Of a stretch of DNA of 64,000 nucleotides, positions 18,055 to 26,651 are shown one piece after another. The notes under the pieces are model-generated. The model ran no database searches, had not been told where the DNA came from, and was given only the letters and a program-made list of their open reading frames with translations. Positions within the stretch are counted from its first letter, which is position 1. The number at the start of each line of letters is the position of its first letter. A program made the translations under genes and the position numbers. The stretch is from Magnetospirillum molischianum DSM 120. GTDB taxonomy: Bacteria; Pseudomonadota; Alphaproteobacteria; Rhodospirillales; Magnetospirillaceae. The DNA lies in NCBI RefSeq assembly GCF_000294655.1, contig NZ_CAHP01000013.1, positions 1 through 64,000 of the forward strand, given 5' to 3'.

Positions 18055-19262
18055 CCAGTGCGCTTCTCCCGGTCTTCCAACCCGCCTCCATGCTGTTCGA
18101 GCACGGTGAAGGCGCATGGCTGACCACGACAGATGGCGAGCGCTATCTCGATTTCGGCGCGGGCATTGCGGTCAACGCGCTCGGCTATTCGCATCCACAT
18201 CTTGTCGGAGCGCTGGAACAGCAGAATCGCAAGCTATGGCACCTGTCCAATGTCTATCGCATCCCCGGCAGAGAGCGCCTTGCCGAACGGCTGACAGCCG
18301 CATGTTTTGCCGATGTCGCGTTCTTTGCCAACTCCGGGGCCGAGGCCAATGAGTGCGCGATCAAGATCGCACGCCGCTATCAGGATACTTGCGGCCACCC
18401 CGAACGCTGGCGGATCGTCACCTTCGACGGCGCATTCCACGGCCGCACGCTGGCAACGATGGCTGCTGGCGGCAATCGGAAGTATCTCGACGGTTTCGGG
18501 CCGGCGGTCGATGGGTTCGATCTCTGCCCGCGTAAGGACATAGAGGCGGTTCGGGCCTGCATTGGCCCACAGACAGCCGCCATCATGATCGAACCCATTC
18601 AGGGGGAAAGCGGGATCAGGCCGGTAAGCCACAGCTTCCTGCGCCAGCTCCGCAACCTCTGCGATGAACTCGGCCTTCTCCTGATCTTCGACGAAATCCA
18701 GTGTGGGATGGGCCGCACAGGCTATCTGTTCGCCCATCAAGAAGCGGGGACCGCGCCTGATATCATGAGTCTGGCGAAGGGCCTTGGCGGCGGCTTTCCC
18801 ATCGGGGCCTGTGTCTCGACCCGGCATGCGGCGCGCGGCATGATACCGGGAACGCACGGCTCGACCTTTGGAGGCAATCCACTTGCCGTCGCCGTGGCGA
18901 ATGCGGTTCTCGACATCGTACTTGACGAGGCACTTCTCGCCGAGGTCCGCCGCAAGGGCGATCTGGCGCGGGCGCACCTCGACGATGTTGCCGGGCGGTT
19001 TCCCGATCTGATTGTCGAGGTGCGAGGGCGCGGGCTCATGCTCGGGATCAAAACCACACATACTTCGCAAGAGGTCGTTGACGCGCTGCGCACGCATGCG
19101 AAGGTTCTGACGATTGCCGCAGGTGATAATGTTACCCGCGTCTTGCCGCCATTGATCGTCACCGACGAGGAAATCCATCTGTTCGCCGAACGCCTTGACC
19201 AGACGCTGGCCCTCCTCTCGAAACGCGCGGAGACGCAGATCGCCCGGCAGGGACATTACTAA
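18051..19262 (+). CDS. Class III aminotransferase (acetylornithine transaminase-like)
   Basis: A 403-residue PLP aminotransferase. It has AFFANSGAEANECAIKIARR (phosphate-binding block), a FDGAFHGRTLATMA segment, IFDEIQCGMGRTG with the cofactor aspartate, and the PLP lysine in SLAKGLGGGFPIGA. It is closest in outline to ArgD/acetylornithine aminotransferase, but its place behind pyridoxal kinase under a MocR regulator argues against a housekeeping arginine role. A B6-vitamer or omega-amine transamination is possible; the substrate cannot be read from sequence. It is the last gene of the transporter-kinase operon. Confidence 0.85.
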   Translation: MTSALLPVFQPASMLFEHGEGAWLTTTDGERYLDFGAGIAVNALGYSHPHLVGALEQQNRKLWHLSNVYRIPGRERLAERLTAACFADVAFFANSGAEANECAIKIARRYQDTCGHPERWRIVTFDGAFHGRTLATMAAGGNRKYLDGFGPAVDGFDLCPRKDIEAVRACIGPQTAAIMIEPIQGESGIRPVSHSFLRQLRNLCDELGLLLIFDEIQCGMGRTGYLFAHQEAGTAPDIMSLAKGLGGGFPIGACVSTRHAARGMIPGTHGSTFGGNPLAVAVANAVLDIVLDEALLAEVRRKGDLARAHLDDVAGRFPDLIVEVRGRGLMLGIKTTHTSQEVVDALRTHAKVLTIAAGDNVTRVLPPLIVTDEEIHLFAERLDQTLALLSKRAETQIARQGHY

Positions 19263-19324
19263 ATTTTAACATCAGCCTATCAGAAGCGGATGATAGCCTC
19301 GCGTCGAGGTCATAAGGCTCTTTG

Positions 19325-19741
19325 ATGCGTTCCGTCTCCCTTCCTATCCAGACGTTTCGTCAGGCGACTGTTCTTATCAGTCTTCTGGCGTTCTTGCTGG
19401 GCGGGATAATGGGAAGCGCCCTGATCTTATGCTTCGGCGACGATGGTCACATCGCCGTCGAATTTGCGGAAAGCACGATTCACACAACGCCGTCAGCCGC
19501 CCTTCAGAGCGCGGACGACCATGTGCGCACCGCCACGGATTGCCTCGACGTCCCCGTTGTCCAAGCCCCCAGACCCTCTGTCCCAAAGACAGACGGTTTG
19601 CCGCTGGCTCCGCTTCTTGCCATTCTGTGCGTCGTCTGGTGTCTTGCCCCTCGGTTCTTGGGCAATCGGACCACGGATTTCTCTGGCCCGCAACGTGACG
19701 TGCGGCTGAAGCTCCATCGGACAGTTGTTCTTCTGAACTAG
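19325..19741 (+). CDS. Small membrane protein preceding the metal-efflux operon (unknown)
   Basis: A 138-residue protein with one hydrophobic segment near the N-terminus (VLISLLAFLLGGIMGSALIL, about 17-36) and one near residues 93-110 (APLLAILCVVWCLAPRF). The middle loop is polar and Ser/Pro-rich and would face the periplasm. The ATG at 19325 follows a TTG at 19322 that could also be used. Small two-helix proteins of this kind occur at the head of heavy-metal RND operons, but I recognise no named family. It is 115 bases upstream of the next gene. Confidence 0.5.
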   Translation: MRSVSLPIQTFRQATVLISLLAFLLGGIMGSALILCFGDDGHIAVEFAESTIHTTPSAALQSADDHVRTATDCLDVPVVQAPRPSVPKTDGLPLAPLLAILCVVWCLAPRFLGNRTTDFSGPQRDVRLKLHRTVVLLN

Positions 19742-19856
19742 CGCTCTTCCCGATAGATCGGCGTGGCGTTTTTCGCGGTCGTTCGACCGCGATGAACGAA
19801 CGTGCACGCCTTCTTCCTTGTCACACCGTCACAAGATCTATCCTGGGAGAAGAATC

Positions 19857-20237
19857 ATGCTCCGCATGATGAAGTTCGCCATTATCGGCTCGATGTCGCT
19901 TGCCCTGATGGGATGCTCCGATCGCCTGATCCGCTCGGTCGTCGTTCACGACGGCCATGTCGATCAGTCCGCGATCACCGTTCCGGCCGGAACCCCGTTC
20001 ACCTTGACGGCATCGGCAATCGACAGCCCGTCCGTGTCCCTGTCCGCCAGCGAAATCGGCCTGTCCCCCGTCAGCGTTCCCAACACCAATGCGCCGACGC
20101 TGCGCCCCGGCCAGAGCCTGTCATCCGCCGATATCCGCAAGGTCAGAATCGATGTCGGAGCGGTTCCGCCCGGAACCTACCGGATTCTGGTCGAAACCGA
20201 CGACACGATCAAATCGGTTCCTCTGATCTCAAAGTAG
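19857..20237 (+). CDS. Small lipoprotein with cupredoxin-like domain, metal-efflux operon
   Basis: A 126-residue lipoprotein. The start MLRMMKF at 19857 follows GGGAGAAG by four bases and is better than the frame start at 19818. The signal sequence ends with the lipobox LALMGC. The mature domain (ITVPAGTPFTLTASAID, then an LRPGQSL turn and VPPGTYRILVETDD) has the alternating strands of a cupredoxin-like fold, but the His/Cys/Met copper ligands of true cupredoxins are not obvious. A periplasmic metal carrier or sensor for the downstream pump is inferred from position. Confidence 0.55.
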   Translation: MLRMMKFAIIGSMSLALMGCSDRLIRSVVVHDGHVDQSAITVPAGTPFTLTASAIDSPSVSLSASEIGLSPVSVPNTNAPTLRPGQSLSSADIRKVRIDVGAVPPGTYRILVETDDTIKSVPLISK

Positions 20238-20345
20238 CGACGCAGCGACAGGACCCAATCCCTTTTGGGTTCCGGTCGGAGACTTCTCCCGGTGACGACA
20301 GAATCGCCGGGGGAAGTCCCTCATGCCTTGTTCGAGGAACCTTCG

Positions 20346-21614
20346 ATGAAAAAACAGATGCTTTTGCCTGCTCTGGCAATAACGATCCTGGCCGCCCCGG
20401 CCTGGGCGCAGGACAGCCAGGGGAGCCTTGCCCTGCCCGAGACGATCAGACCGTTCCTGGCCGATATCCTGGCCAATCACCCGCGAACGGCAACCCTGTC
20501 CGCGTCGATGGCGCGGGCGCGGGCCGACGCCAACGCCGCCGATCAGCCGCTCTATAATCCCGAACTTGAGTTCGATGCGACCCCGGTCGTCTCGTCACCG
20601 CCGGACAGCGACCTGTCAACGGCCTATACCGCCAGCGTTCGCCTTGCGGTCGATATCTCCGGCAAACGCGATCTGCGGGCGCGGATCGGCACCGCCCAGG
20701 CGCAAGCCGCCGAAGCGGACGCTCAGGCCGTTCAGGCAGATGTTGTTACCGAAACACTGTCCGCCCTGGCAGGCGTTCAGACCGCCCGGCAACGGGTTGA
20801 TCTCGCGGCCAAACAGGTCGAACTGGCCAACACCTTCCTCGACATCAGCGCCCGACGGCAGAAAGCGGGAGAGCTTCCGGCGATTGATTTCAGTACGGCG
20901 CAAATGGCCGCCGCCGAAGCGAACCGGGCGCGGGAAGAGGCCGACCTTGCCCTGGTCCAGGCCGAGGAAACCTTGCGCGCGGCCTGCTTTTGCGCAATCG
21001 AGAAAGTCCCGTCGCTTCCCGCCACGCTGCCGCCATCGCCTCGGTTTTCCGAACCGCAGATCGAGGCGATCATCGATGCGAAACCGGAGGTTCTGGCCGC
21101 CCGCCGCCAGATTGACGCAAGCCGTCAGACCCTTGATCTGGCTCGGGCGCAGCGTGTCCCCGATCCGACCTTCCGGCTCGGCGGTTCGTCGGAAGGCGAG
21201 GAACGGCGTGTGCTGGTCGGATTTTCGATCCCCCTGCCCGTCCTGAATTCTGGTTCGGCCGAGGTGATTGCGGCAGGACGCGCGCTGACCCAGGCCGAAC
21301 TCCAGGAACGCCAGACCGTGCAGGAAAACGCGGCGGCGATTCGGGCGGCTTCGCGCTCCTATCAGCGCGCCCGCCAGGGTGACGAGACCTGGCAACGGCA
21401 GGCAATTCCGCTGCTGGAAACCCAGACCGCCCTGCTCGGCAAGCTGTGGCGGGTCGGCGAATTGAGCGCCACCGACTTTCTGGTGCAGATGCGCGAAACG
21501 GCGCGGGTTAACGCGGCAGCGGTCGAGATCCGTGCCACTGCCTGGGACGCGTTCGCCCGCCTGTTCAAGGCCGTCAACACCACGCCTTTCGCCGGGAACC
21601 AGAGCCATGACTAA
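20346..21614 (+). CDS. Outer-membrane factor of heavy-metal RND efflux (CzcC/CusC type)
   Basis: A 422-residue TolC-superfamily protein. The start MKKQMLLPALAIT at 20346 gives a clean signal peptide ending in AAPAWAQ. The mature part is mostly long helices with two internally similar halves (the NLAxxxA-type repeats AEAMRARADANAADQ-like and the later QERQTVQENAA block), the trimeric tunnel architecture. It provides the outer-membrane channel for the pump encoded by the next two genes. It overlaps the next gene by eight bases, so the three subunits are co-translated. Confidence 0.85.
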   Translation: MKKQMLLPALAITILAAPAWAQDSQGSLALPETIRPFLADILANHPRTATLSASMARARADANAADQPLYNPELEFDATPVVSSPPDSDLSTAYTASVRLAVDISGKRDLRARIGTAQAQAAEADAQAVQADVVTETLSALAGVQTARQRVDLAAKQVELANTFLDISARRQKAGELPAIDFSTAQMAAAEANRAREEADLALVQAEETLRAACFCAIEKVPSLPATLPPSPRFSEPQIEAIIDAKPEVLAARRQIDASRQTLDLARAQRVPDPTFRLGGSSEGEERRVLVGFSIPLPVLNSGSAEVIAAGRALTQAELQERQTVQENAAAIRAASRSYQRARQGDETWQRQAIPLLETQTALLGKLWRVGELSATDFLVQMRETARVNAAAVEIRATAWDAFARLFKAVNTTPFAGNQSHD

Positions 21615-22764
21615 ACGTCTGAATCTGAAGCGGGTCGGCGTTGGCCTCGCCGTCCTTGCCATTGTGACGGTCGGCACGGCCGCATTGTGGCCCGCCCCGC
21701 CACGGGCCGTTGATGAACCGCCCGCCGCCGCCCACGATGTCGGGGAGTCCGACGACGAGGGATTGACAATCCCTCCCGAGGCGATGAAACAGGCGGGAAT
21801 CGTGATCGAGCCGCTGCGGCTTCACTCCCTTGCCGACACAATCCAGGCTCCGGGCGAGGTGGTAAGCAACCGCTATGGCAGCGGCGTGGTTACCCCGCCC
21901 ACCACCGGGCAAATCACCGAACGCCGGGTCGCCATCGGAACCAAGGTCCGCAAGGGTCAGGTTTTGGCGGTGATGTTCAGCGCCGAGATGGCCGAGGCAC
22001 AGGGCCAATTCCAGATCGCCGATCAGGAATGGCGGCGCGTCCGGGATCTTGGCAAAGACATCGTTTCGGAAAAACGGTTCAACGAAGCCGCAATGCAGCG
22101 CCAGCAGGCGATGACCCGGTTGCTGGGCTTTGGGATCGCCGCCCGCGAGATCGAAGCGTTGGCGAAGCGAAATGGCGGCGTGGCCGGTCAGGTCCCGTTG
22201 CTATCGCCCCAGGACGGCACCGTCGCCTCGGACGATTTCGCGTTGGGTGAACTGGTAACCCCCGGTAAGATTCTGTTCACCGTGACCGATCAGCGAACCG
22301 CCTGGGTCGATGCCCGGATCAGTCCGACCCAGGCGCAAAAGCTGCACGAGGGACAGGCGGCCATCGCCCGGATCGGAGACGAGTCCCGTCCGGCCGTGAT
22401 CCGCTCGATCCATCCGGCACTCGACGAGGTAACCCGCACGGTCGGCGTGCGACTGGAAGTCGGCAACGACGATGGCCGATTGCGGCCGGGTCTATTCATC
22501 GATATCGACATTCCCGTCGCGGCGGCAACGCCGGTCACGGCCGTTCCCGTCGATGCGGTGATGCGGGGACCAGACGGCGACTGGGTGGTCTATACCGCCG
22601 ATGAATCGGGCCGGTTGCGGGCGGTCGAGGTCACGGTTCTGCGTACCGCCAAGACGATGACGGCCATTGATGGGATCGCGCCCGGAACGCCGGTCGTGGT
22701 GACTGGCGCATTCTTCGTTCAGTCCGAAGCCGCCAAGGGCGCCTTTGATGTCCACAATCATTAG
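21607..22764 (+). CDS. Periplasmic adaptor (membrane fusion protein) of heavy-metal RND efflux
   Basis: A 385-residue CzcB/CusB-type adaptor starting MTKRLNLKRVG at 21607. It has an N-terminal membrane anchor (about 10-30), a lipoyl-like half (SNRYGSGVVTPPTTGQITE, with GTKVRKGQVLA), a helical hairpin, the second lipoyl half (LSPQDGTVASDDFALGELV) and a beta-barrel domain. It bridges the inner-membrane pump and the outer-membrane channel. No His-rich metal-binding N-terminal extension is present apart from isolated histidines. Confidence 0.88.
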   Translation: MTKRLNLKRVGVGLAVLAIVTVGTAALWPAPPRAVDEPPAAAHDVGESDDEGLTIPPEAMKQAGIVIEPLRLHSLADTIQAPGEVVSNRYGSGVVTPPTTGQITERRVAIGTKVRKGQVLAVMFSAEMAEAQGQFQIADQEWRRVRDLGKDIVSEKRFNEAAMQRQQAMTRLLGFGIAAREIEALAKRNGGVAGQVPLLSPQDGTVASDDFALGELVTPGKILFTVTDQRTAWVDARISPTQAQKLHEGQAAIARIGDESRPAVIRSIHPALDEVTRTVGVRLEVGNDDGRLRPGLFIDIDIPVAAATPVTAVPVDAVMRGPDGDWVVYTADESGRLRAVEVTVLRTAKTMTAIDGIAPGTPVVVTGAFFVQSEAAKGAFDVHNH

Positions 22765-22776
22765 GCGGAGGCGGCT

Positions 22777-25700
22777 ATGTTGAATAAACTGATCGAATTC
22801 GGGATTTCAAACCGGCTGGTCGTCGTCCTGGCCCTGATCGCGGCTATCGTCGGGGGCAGCCTGATTCTGCCAAGTCTCCGACTCGACGCCTTTCCCGATG
22901 TCACCAACGTCCAGGTCACCGTCAACACCGAAGCGAACGGCCTTGCCGCCCCGGAAGTCGAGCAGCTGATCACCTATCCGATCGAGGCGGTGATGTACGC
23001 GATGCCCGACGTCGAGTCGGTCCGCTCGATCTCGAAATCCGGCCTGTCGATGGTCTCGGTCGTCTTCAAGGACGGCACCGACATCTATTTCGCCCGCCAA
23101 CAGGTGTTCGAACGCCTCCAGGCAGCGCGAGAGAAAATACCGGACGGCATCGGCACCCCGGAAATCGGCCCCAACACATCCGGCCTGGGGCAAGTGTTTC
23201 AGTATGTGCTGCGCTCGGAAATTCCAGGGAAGTTCAGCAATACCGAGTTGCGCGGCCTCAACGACTGGCTGGTAAAAGTACTGATCGCCCCGGTCAGCGG
23301 CGTCACCGATATCCTGTCGTTCGGCGGCGAGGTCCGACAATACCAGATCCAGCTTATTCCCTCGCGGCTACTGGCCTTTGGCCTGAGCGTCGCCGACATC
23401 AAGGCAGCGGTCGAGGACAACAACCGCAATGCTGGCGGCTGGTTCATGGACCGGGGGGCGGAACAATTGGTCATTCGTGGCGTCGGATTTGTCCGGGGCG
23501 GCGACGATGGCCTTCAGGATATCGCGCGGATTCCGGTGAAGGAAAAAGACGGGGTTACCGTGCGGGTCGCCGATATCGCTACGGTCGCGTTCGGCGGGGA
23601 AATACGTCAGGGCGCAGTGTCGATGACCACCCGAACCGATGGGGGCGAAGCGATGCCGCTGGGCGAAGTGGTCACGGGCATCGTTCTGAAACGGCTTGGG
23701 GCTAACACCAAAACCACCATCGACGGGATCAAGGAGAAACTGCCGATCATCCAGAAGGCCCTGCCGGACGGCGTGTTGATCGAGTCGGTCTACGATCAGG
23801 CGGATTTGGTCGAACATGCGGTAAAGACGGTAACGACCGCCCTCGGTGAAGCCTTTGTCCTGATCGTAATCGTGTTGCTGCTGTTCCTGATGAACCTGCC
23901 CGCCACGATCCTGGTGCTGGTTTCGGTGCCGATCTCGATTGGTTTGGCCTTGATGGCGATGGCGTATTGGGAGATTTCGGCTAATCTGATGTCACTGGGT
24001 GGGTTGTCGATCGCAATCGGCATGATGGTCGATGGCTCGGTGGTCATGATGGAAAACATCTTCTCCCATCTGGCACGACGCGTAAGCGATCCCACCGAAG
24101 AAAACGATGATTATCGGCTGCGGATTCTGGAAGCGGCAAAGGAGGTCGGCCGACCCGTCTTCTTCGCGGTGCTGATTATCATCGTCGTGTTCGCACCGCT
24201 GTTCTCGCTGGAAGGCGTTGAAGGAAAGCTGTTCCAGCCGATGGCGTTAAGCATCGTCCTGGCAATGATCGCCTCCCTGCTGGTCGCCCTGATCGTGATC
24301 CCCGCCTTGGCGACCTTTATGTTCCGGCGCGGCGTCACCGAACGCCATAGCCCACTGCTCCAACCGCTCGAAACTCTATACCGGCGACTGCTTCCCTCCG
24401 CGATGGCGGCGCGCAAGACGGTGACCGGGTGCGCCCTGGGCCTGCTGATCGCCGCCTTGGCGCTGATTCCTTTCCTCGGCACCGAATTCGTGCCCGAACT
24501 GGAGGAAGGAACCCTCAACATCCGAGTGACCCTGGCCCCCTCGGCCAATCTCGACACGGCGCTGGCGGTCGCGGAAAAGCTGGAACGTCAGGTGATCGCC
24601 TTTCCCGAAGTCGTCACCGTCTCCAGCCGGATCGGACGCCCCGAACTGGGAGGCGATCCCGAGCCGGTTTCGAATATCGAGCTTCTGGTCGGGCTAAAGC
24701 CGGTCGCCGAATGGACCAGCGCACGAACCCGCAAGGATTTGCAGGCGGCGATGGAACAGAAACTTTCGCTTCATCCCGGTCTGCTGCTGTCGTTCTCTCA
24801 GCCGATCGCGACGCGGGTCGATGAATTGCTGTCGGGGGTCAAGGCGCAATTGGCGATCAAGCTATTCGGTCCCGACCTTGACGTCCTGGCCCGTAAAGGC
24901 ACCGAGATCGAAACCCTGGTCAAGGGGATCGCCGGAACCCGCGATGTGGCGATGGAACAGATCACTGGCGAAGCCCAGCTTCTGGTCGTTCCCGACCGCG
25001 AGCGGCTGGCGCGTCATGGCCTGTCGGTCAGTCAGGTGATGGACCTCATCAGCGACGCGATCGGGGGAGTCTCCGCCGGTCAGGTGATCAAGGGCAACGA
25101 ACGCTATGATATCTCGCTTCGTCTGGCACCGCGCTACCGTTCGACGCCGGAAGCGATCGCCGATCTGACCCTGCAATCTCCCAACGGCGCCTGGGTCCGC
25201 CTGGGTGACGTCGCCTCGGTCAGAATCGACAGCGGACCGCCGCAGATTCGCCGCGACGACGTTCAGCGCCGCGTCGTGATCCAGGCCAACGTCGAAGGCC
25301 GTGACATGGGCGGAATCGTCACCGAGATCGATCGCGCCATCGCCGAACGGATCAAACTGCCACCGGGATATTCGGTGGAATTCGGCGGCCAGTTCGAGAA
25401 TCAAATCAGAGCCCAGGCCAAATTGATGATCGTCGTGCCGATCTCGCTTGGCCTGATCTTCCTGCTGCTGTTCTTCGCGTTCGGCTCGGCCGGACAGGCG
25501 TTTCTGATCATGATGAATGTTCCCCTCGCCCTGATCGGCGGGATCGTCGCGCTATTCGCCAGTGGGCAATATCTCTCGGTGCCAGGGTCGATCGGGTTCA
25601 TTGCCCTGTTCGGGGTTGCCGTGCTGAACGGCGTGGTGATGGTCAATGCGATCAACCAGAACCTGCTGGGCGGGATGGCGTTAGAGGACGCGATTCTCAA

Positions 25701-25941
25701 AGGCGCTCTGTCCAGATTGCGGCCGGTGCTGATGACCGCATCAATCGCGGCACTCGGTCTGATCCCGATGCTGCTGTCGAATGGTATCGGCTCGGAGGTG
25801 CAACGACCGCTGGCCACCGTGGTGGTGGGAGGGCTGGTCTCGGCCACCCTGCTGACCCTGGTGGTGATTCCGGTCGCCTATCCCGCCTTCTCCCGCCGGA
25901 TGATCGAGGGATGGCGACGGACGCACGATATGCCGTCCTAA
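22777..25941 (+). CDS. Heavy-metal efflux RND pump (CzcA/CusA family)
   Basis: A 1054-residue proton-driven exporter with 12 membrane helices and two large periplasmic loops. The N-terminus (FGISNRLVVVLALIAAIVGG) and TM4 (SIAIGMMVDGSVVMMEN, about 411-426) are typical; the TM4 aspartate carries protons. This TM4 text differs from the classic Czc pattern (DFGIIVDGAVVIVEN) and the CusA pattern (AIGAMVDAAIVMIEN), so the metal cannot be assigned with confidence; Co/Ni/Zn/Cd or Cu/Ag are all open. Spacing from the adaptor gene is 12 bases. It is the last gene of the operon and is followed by a hairpin. Confidence 0.9.
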   Translation: MLNKLIEFGISNRLVVVLALIAAIVGGSLILPSLRLDAFPDVTNVQVTVNTEANGLAAPEVEQLITYPIEAVMYAMPDVESVRSISKSGLSMVSVVFKDGTDIYFARQQVFERLQAAREKIPDGIGTPEIGPNTSGLGQVFQYVLRSEIPGKFSNTELRGLNDWLVKVLIAPVSGVTDILSFGGEVRQYQIQLIPSRLLAFGLSVADIKAAVEDNNRNAGGWFMDRGAEQLVIRGVGFVRGGDDGLQDIARIPVKEKDGVTVRVADIATVAFGGEIRQGAVSMTTRTDGGEAMPLGEVVTGIVLKRLGANTKTTIDGIKEKLPIIQKALPDGVLIESVYDQADLVEHAVKTVTTALGEAFVLIVIVLLLFLMNLPATILVLVSVPISIGLALMAMAYWEISANLMSLGGLSIAIGMMVDGSVVMMENIFSHLARRVSDPTEENDDYRLRILEAAKEVGRPVFFAVLIIIVVFAPLFSLEGVEGKLFQPMALSIVLAMIASLLVALIVIPALATFMFRRGVTERHSPLLQPLETLYRRLLPSAMAARKTVTGCALGLLIAALALIPFLGTEFVPELEEGTLNIRVTLAPSANLDTALAVAEKLERQVIAFPEVVTVSSRIGRPELGGDPEPVSNIELLVGLKPVAEWTSARTRKDLQAAMEQKLSLHPGLLLSFSQPIATRVDELLSGVKAQLAIKLFGPDLDVLARKGTEIETLVKGIAGTRDVAMEQITGEAQLLVVPDRERLARHGLSVSQVMDLISDAIGGVSAGQVIKGNERYDISLRLAPRYRSTPEAIADLTLQSPNGAWVRLGDVASVRIDSGPPQIRRDDVQRRVVIQANVEGRDMGGIVTEIDRAIAERIKLPPGYSVEFGGQFENQIRAQAKLMIVVPISLGLIFLLLFFAFGSAGQAFLIMMNVPLALIGGIVALFASGQYLSVPGSIGFIALFGVAVLNGVVMVNAINQNLLGGMALEDAILKGALSRLRPVLMTASIAALGLIPMLLSNGIGSEVQRPLATVVVGGLVSATLLTLVVIPVAYPAFSRRMIEGWRRTHDMPS

Positions 25942-25953
25942 TCGAGTGGATGC

Positions 25954-25981
25954 GATACCGGCCAACCCGTTGGCCGGTATC
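25954..25981 (+). terminator. Hairpin after the metal-efflux operon
   Basis: A perfect 13-base stem (GATACCGGCCAAC / GTTGGCCGGTATC) with a two-base CC loop lies 13 bases after the RND pump stop. There is no T-run after it, so it may act as a Rho-assisted terminator or as protection of the 3' end. Its inner 10 bases match the arms of the hairpin at 11861-11894. Confidence 0.6.
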
Positions 25982-26049
25982 GAGCCGCCATTGCGGCGTT
26001 TCTCCGGTTTGGACACTTCCGGAAACTGGCGTCGTGGCTGAATTTATGA

Positions 26050-26540
26050 TTCCATCCTTATCTGGCTGAGATGCGAGGACGGAATGGTCGTTCAGCATGG
26101 GTTCTGGGATATCGAGCATCGTCTGTCGGAATTATCGGCCGAGGGTGGTCAACCATCCGATACTGCGCTCGACGACCCAACGGCGAGTGTTTGATCCACG
26201 GCCAGCGCTTGCGGATGGCGTCGAGAATAGGCATGGCTCCGGCACTGTCCGAAATATCCGCTGTGGTCAGGTTCACGGCAAGCAATCGCCCGTCGGTATC
26301 CACCGCGATGTGCCGTTTGCGGCCGACGACCTTTTTCCCCGCGTCATAACCGCGCTTGTCGGCCATAGGGGCCTTGACGTCATGGATGGTGCGGAACAGC
26401 AGGAAGCGCACGAAACGCCGAAACCACCAATAGACCGTCTGCCACGACGGAAAATGCACCGGCAGCATTCGCCACTCGCAGCCAGACCTCACCATGTAGC
26501 GCAAAGCGCTCACCACCTCGCTCGAACTCAAGTCGTTTTT
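26050..26540 (-). pseudogene. IS5-family transposase remnant with internal deletions and a frameshift
   Basis: The minus strand reads SGCEWRMLPVHFPSWQTVYW, the N-terminal region of IS5-group DDE transposases, then jumps from TIHDV directly to KAPMADKRGYDAGKKVVGRK, skipping the segment that normally carries the DSQSVK motif. It continues through HIAVDTDGRLLAV to WPWIKH. There the catalytic middle is again missing, and the C-terminal RRWVVERSIGWL block appears in a different frame, ending at TAA in LGR*. Two deletions and a frameshift make it dead. It lies between the metal-efflux operon and prpC and marks an old insertion. No intact terminal repeats were found. Confidence 0.8.
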
Positions 26541-26651
26541 TAAGCGGATACGATCTCCCGCCCCCTCGCGCCGGTTGGGTTCAGAGACGCGAGGGGACGG
26601 GGAATATCCGGCCGACCCGGCGCGGGAACGGGCAAGCCGAATTAGAGGCGT

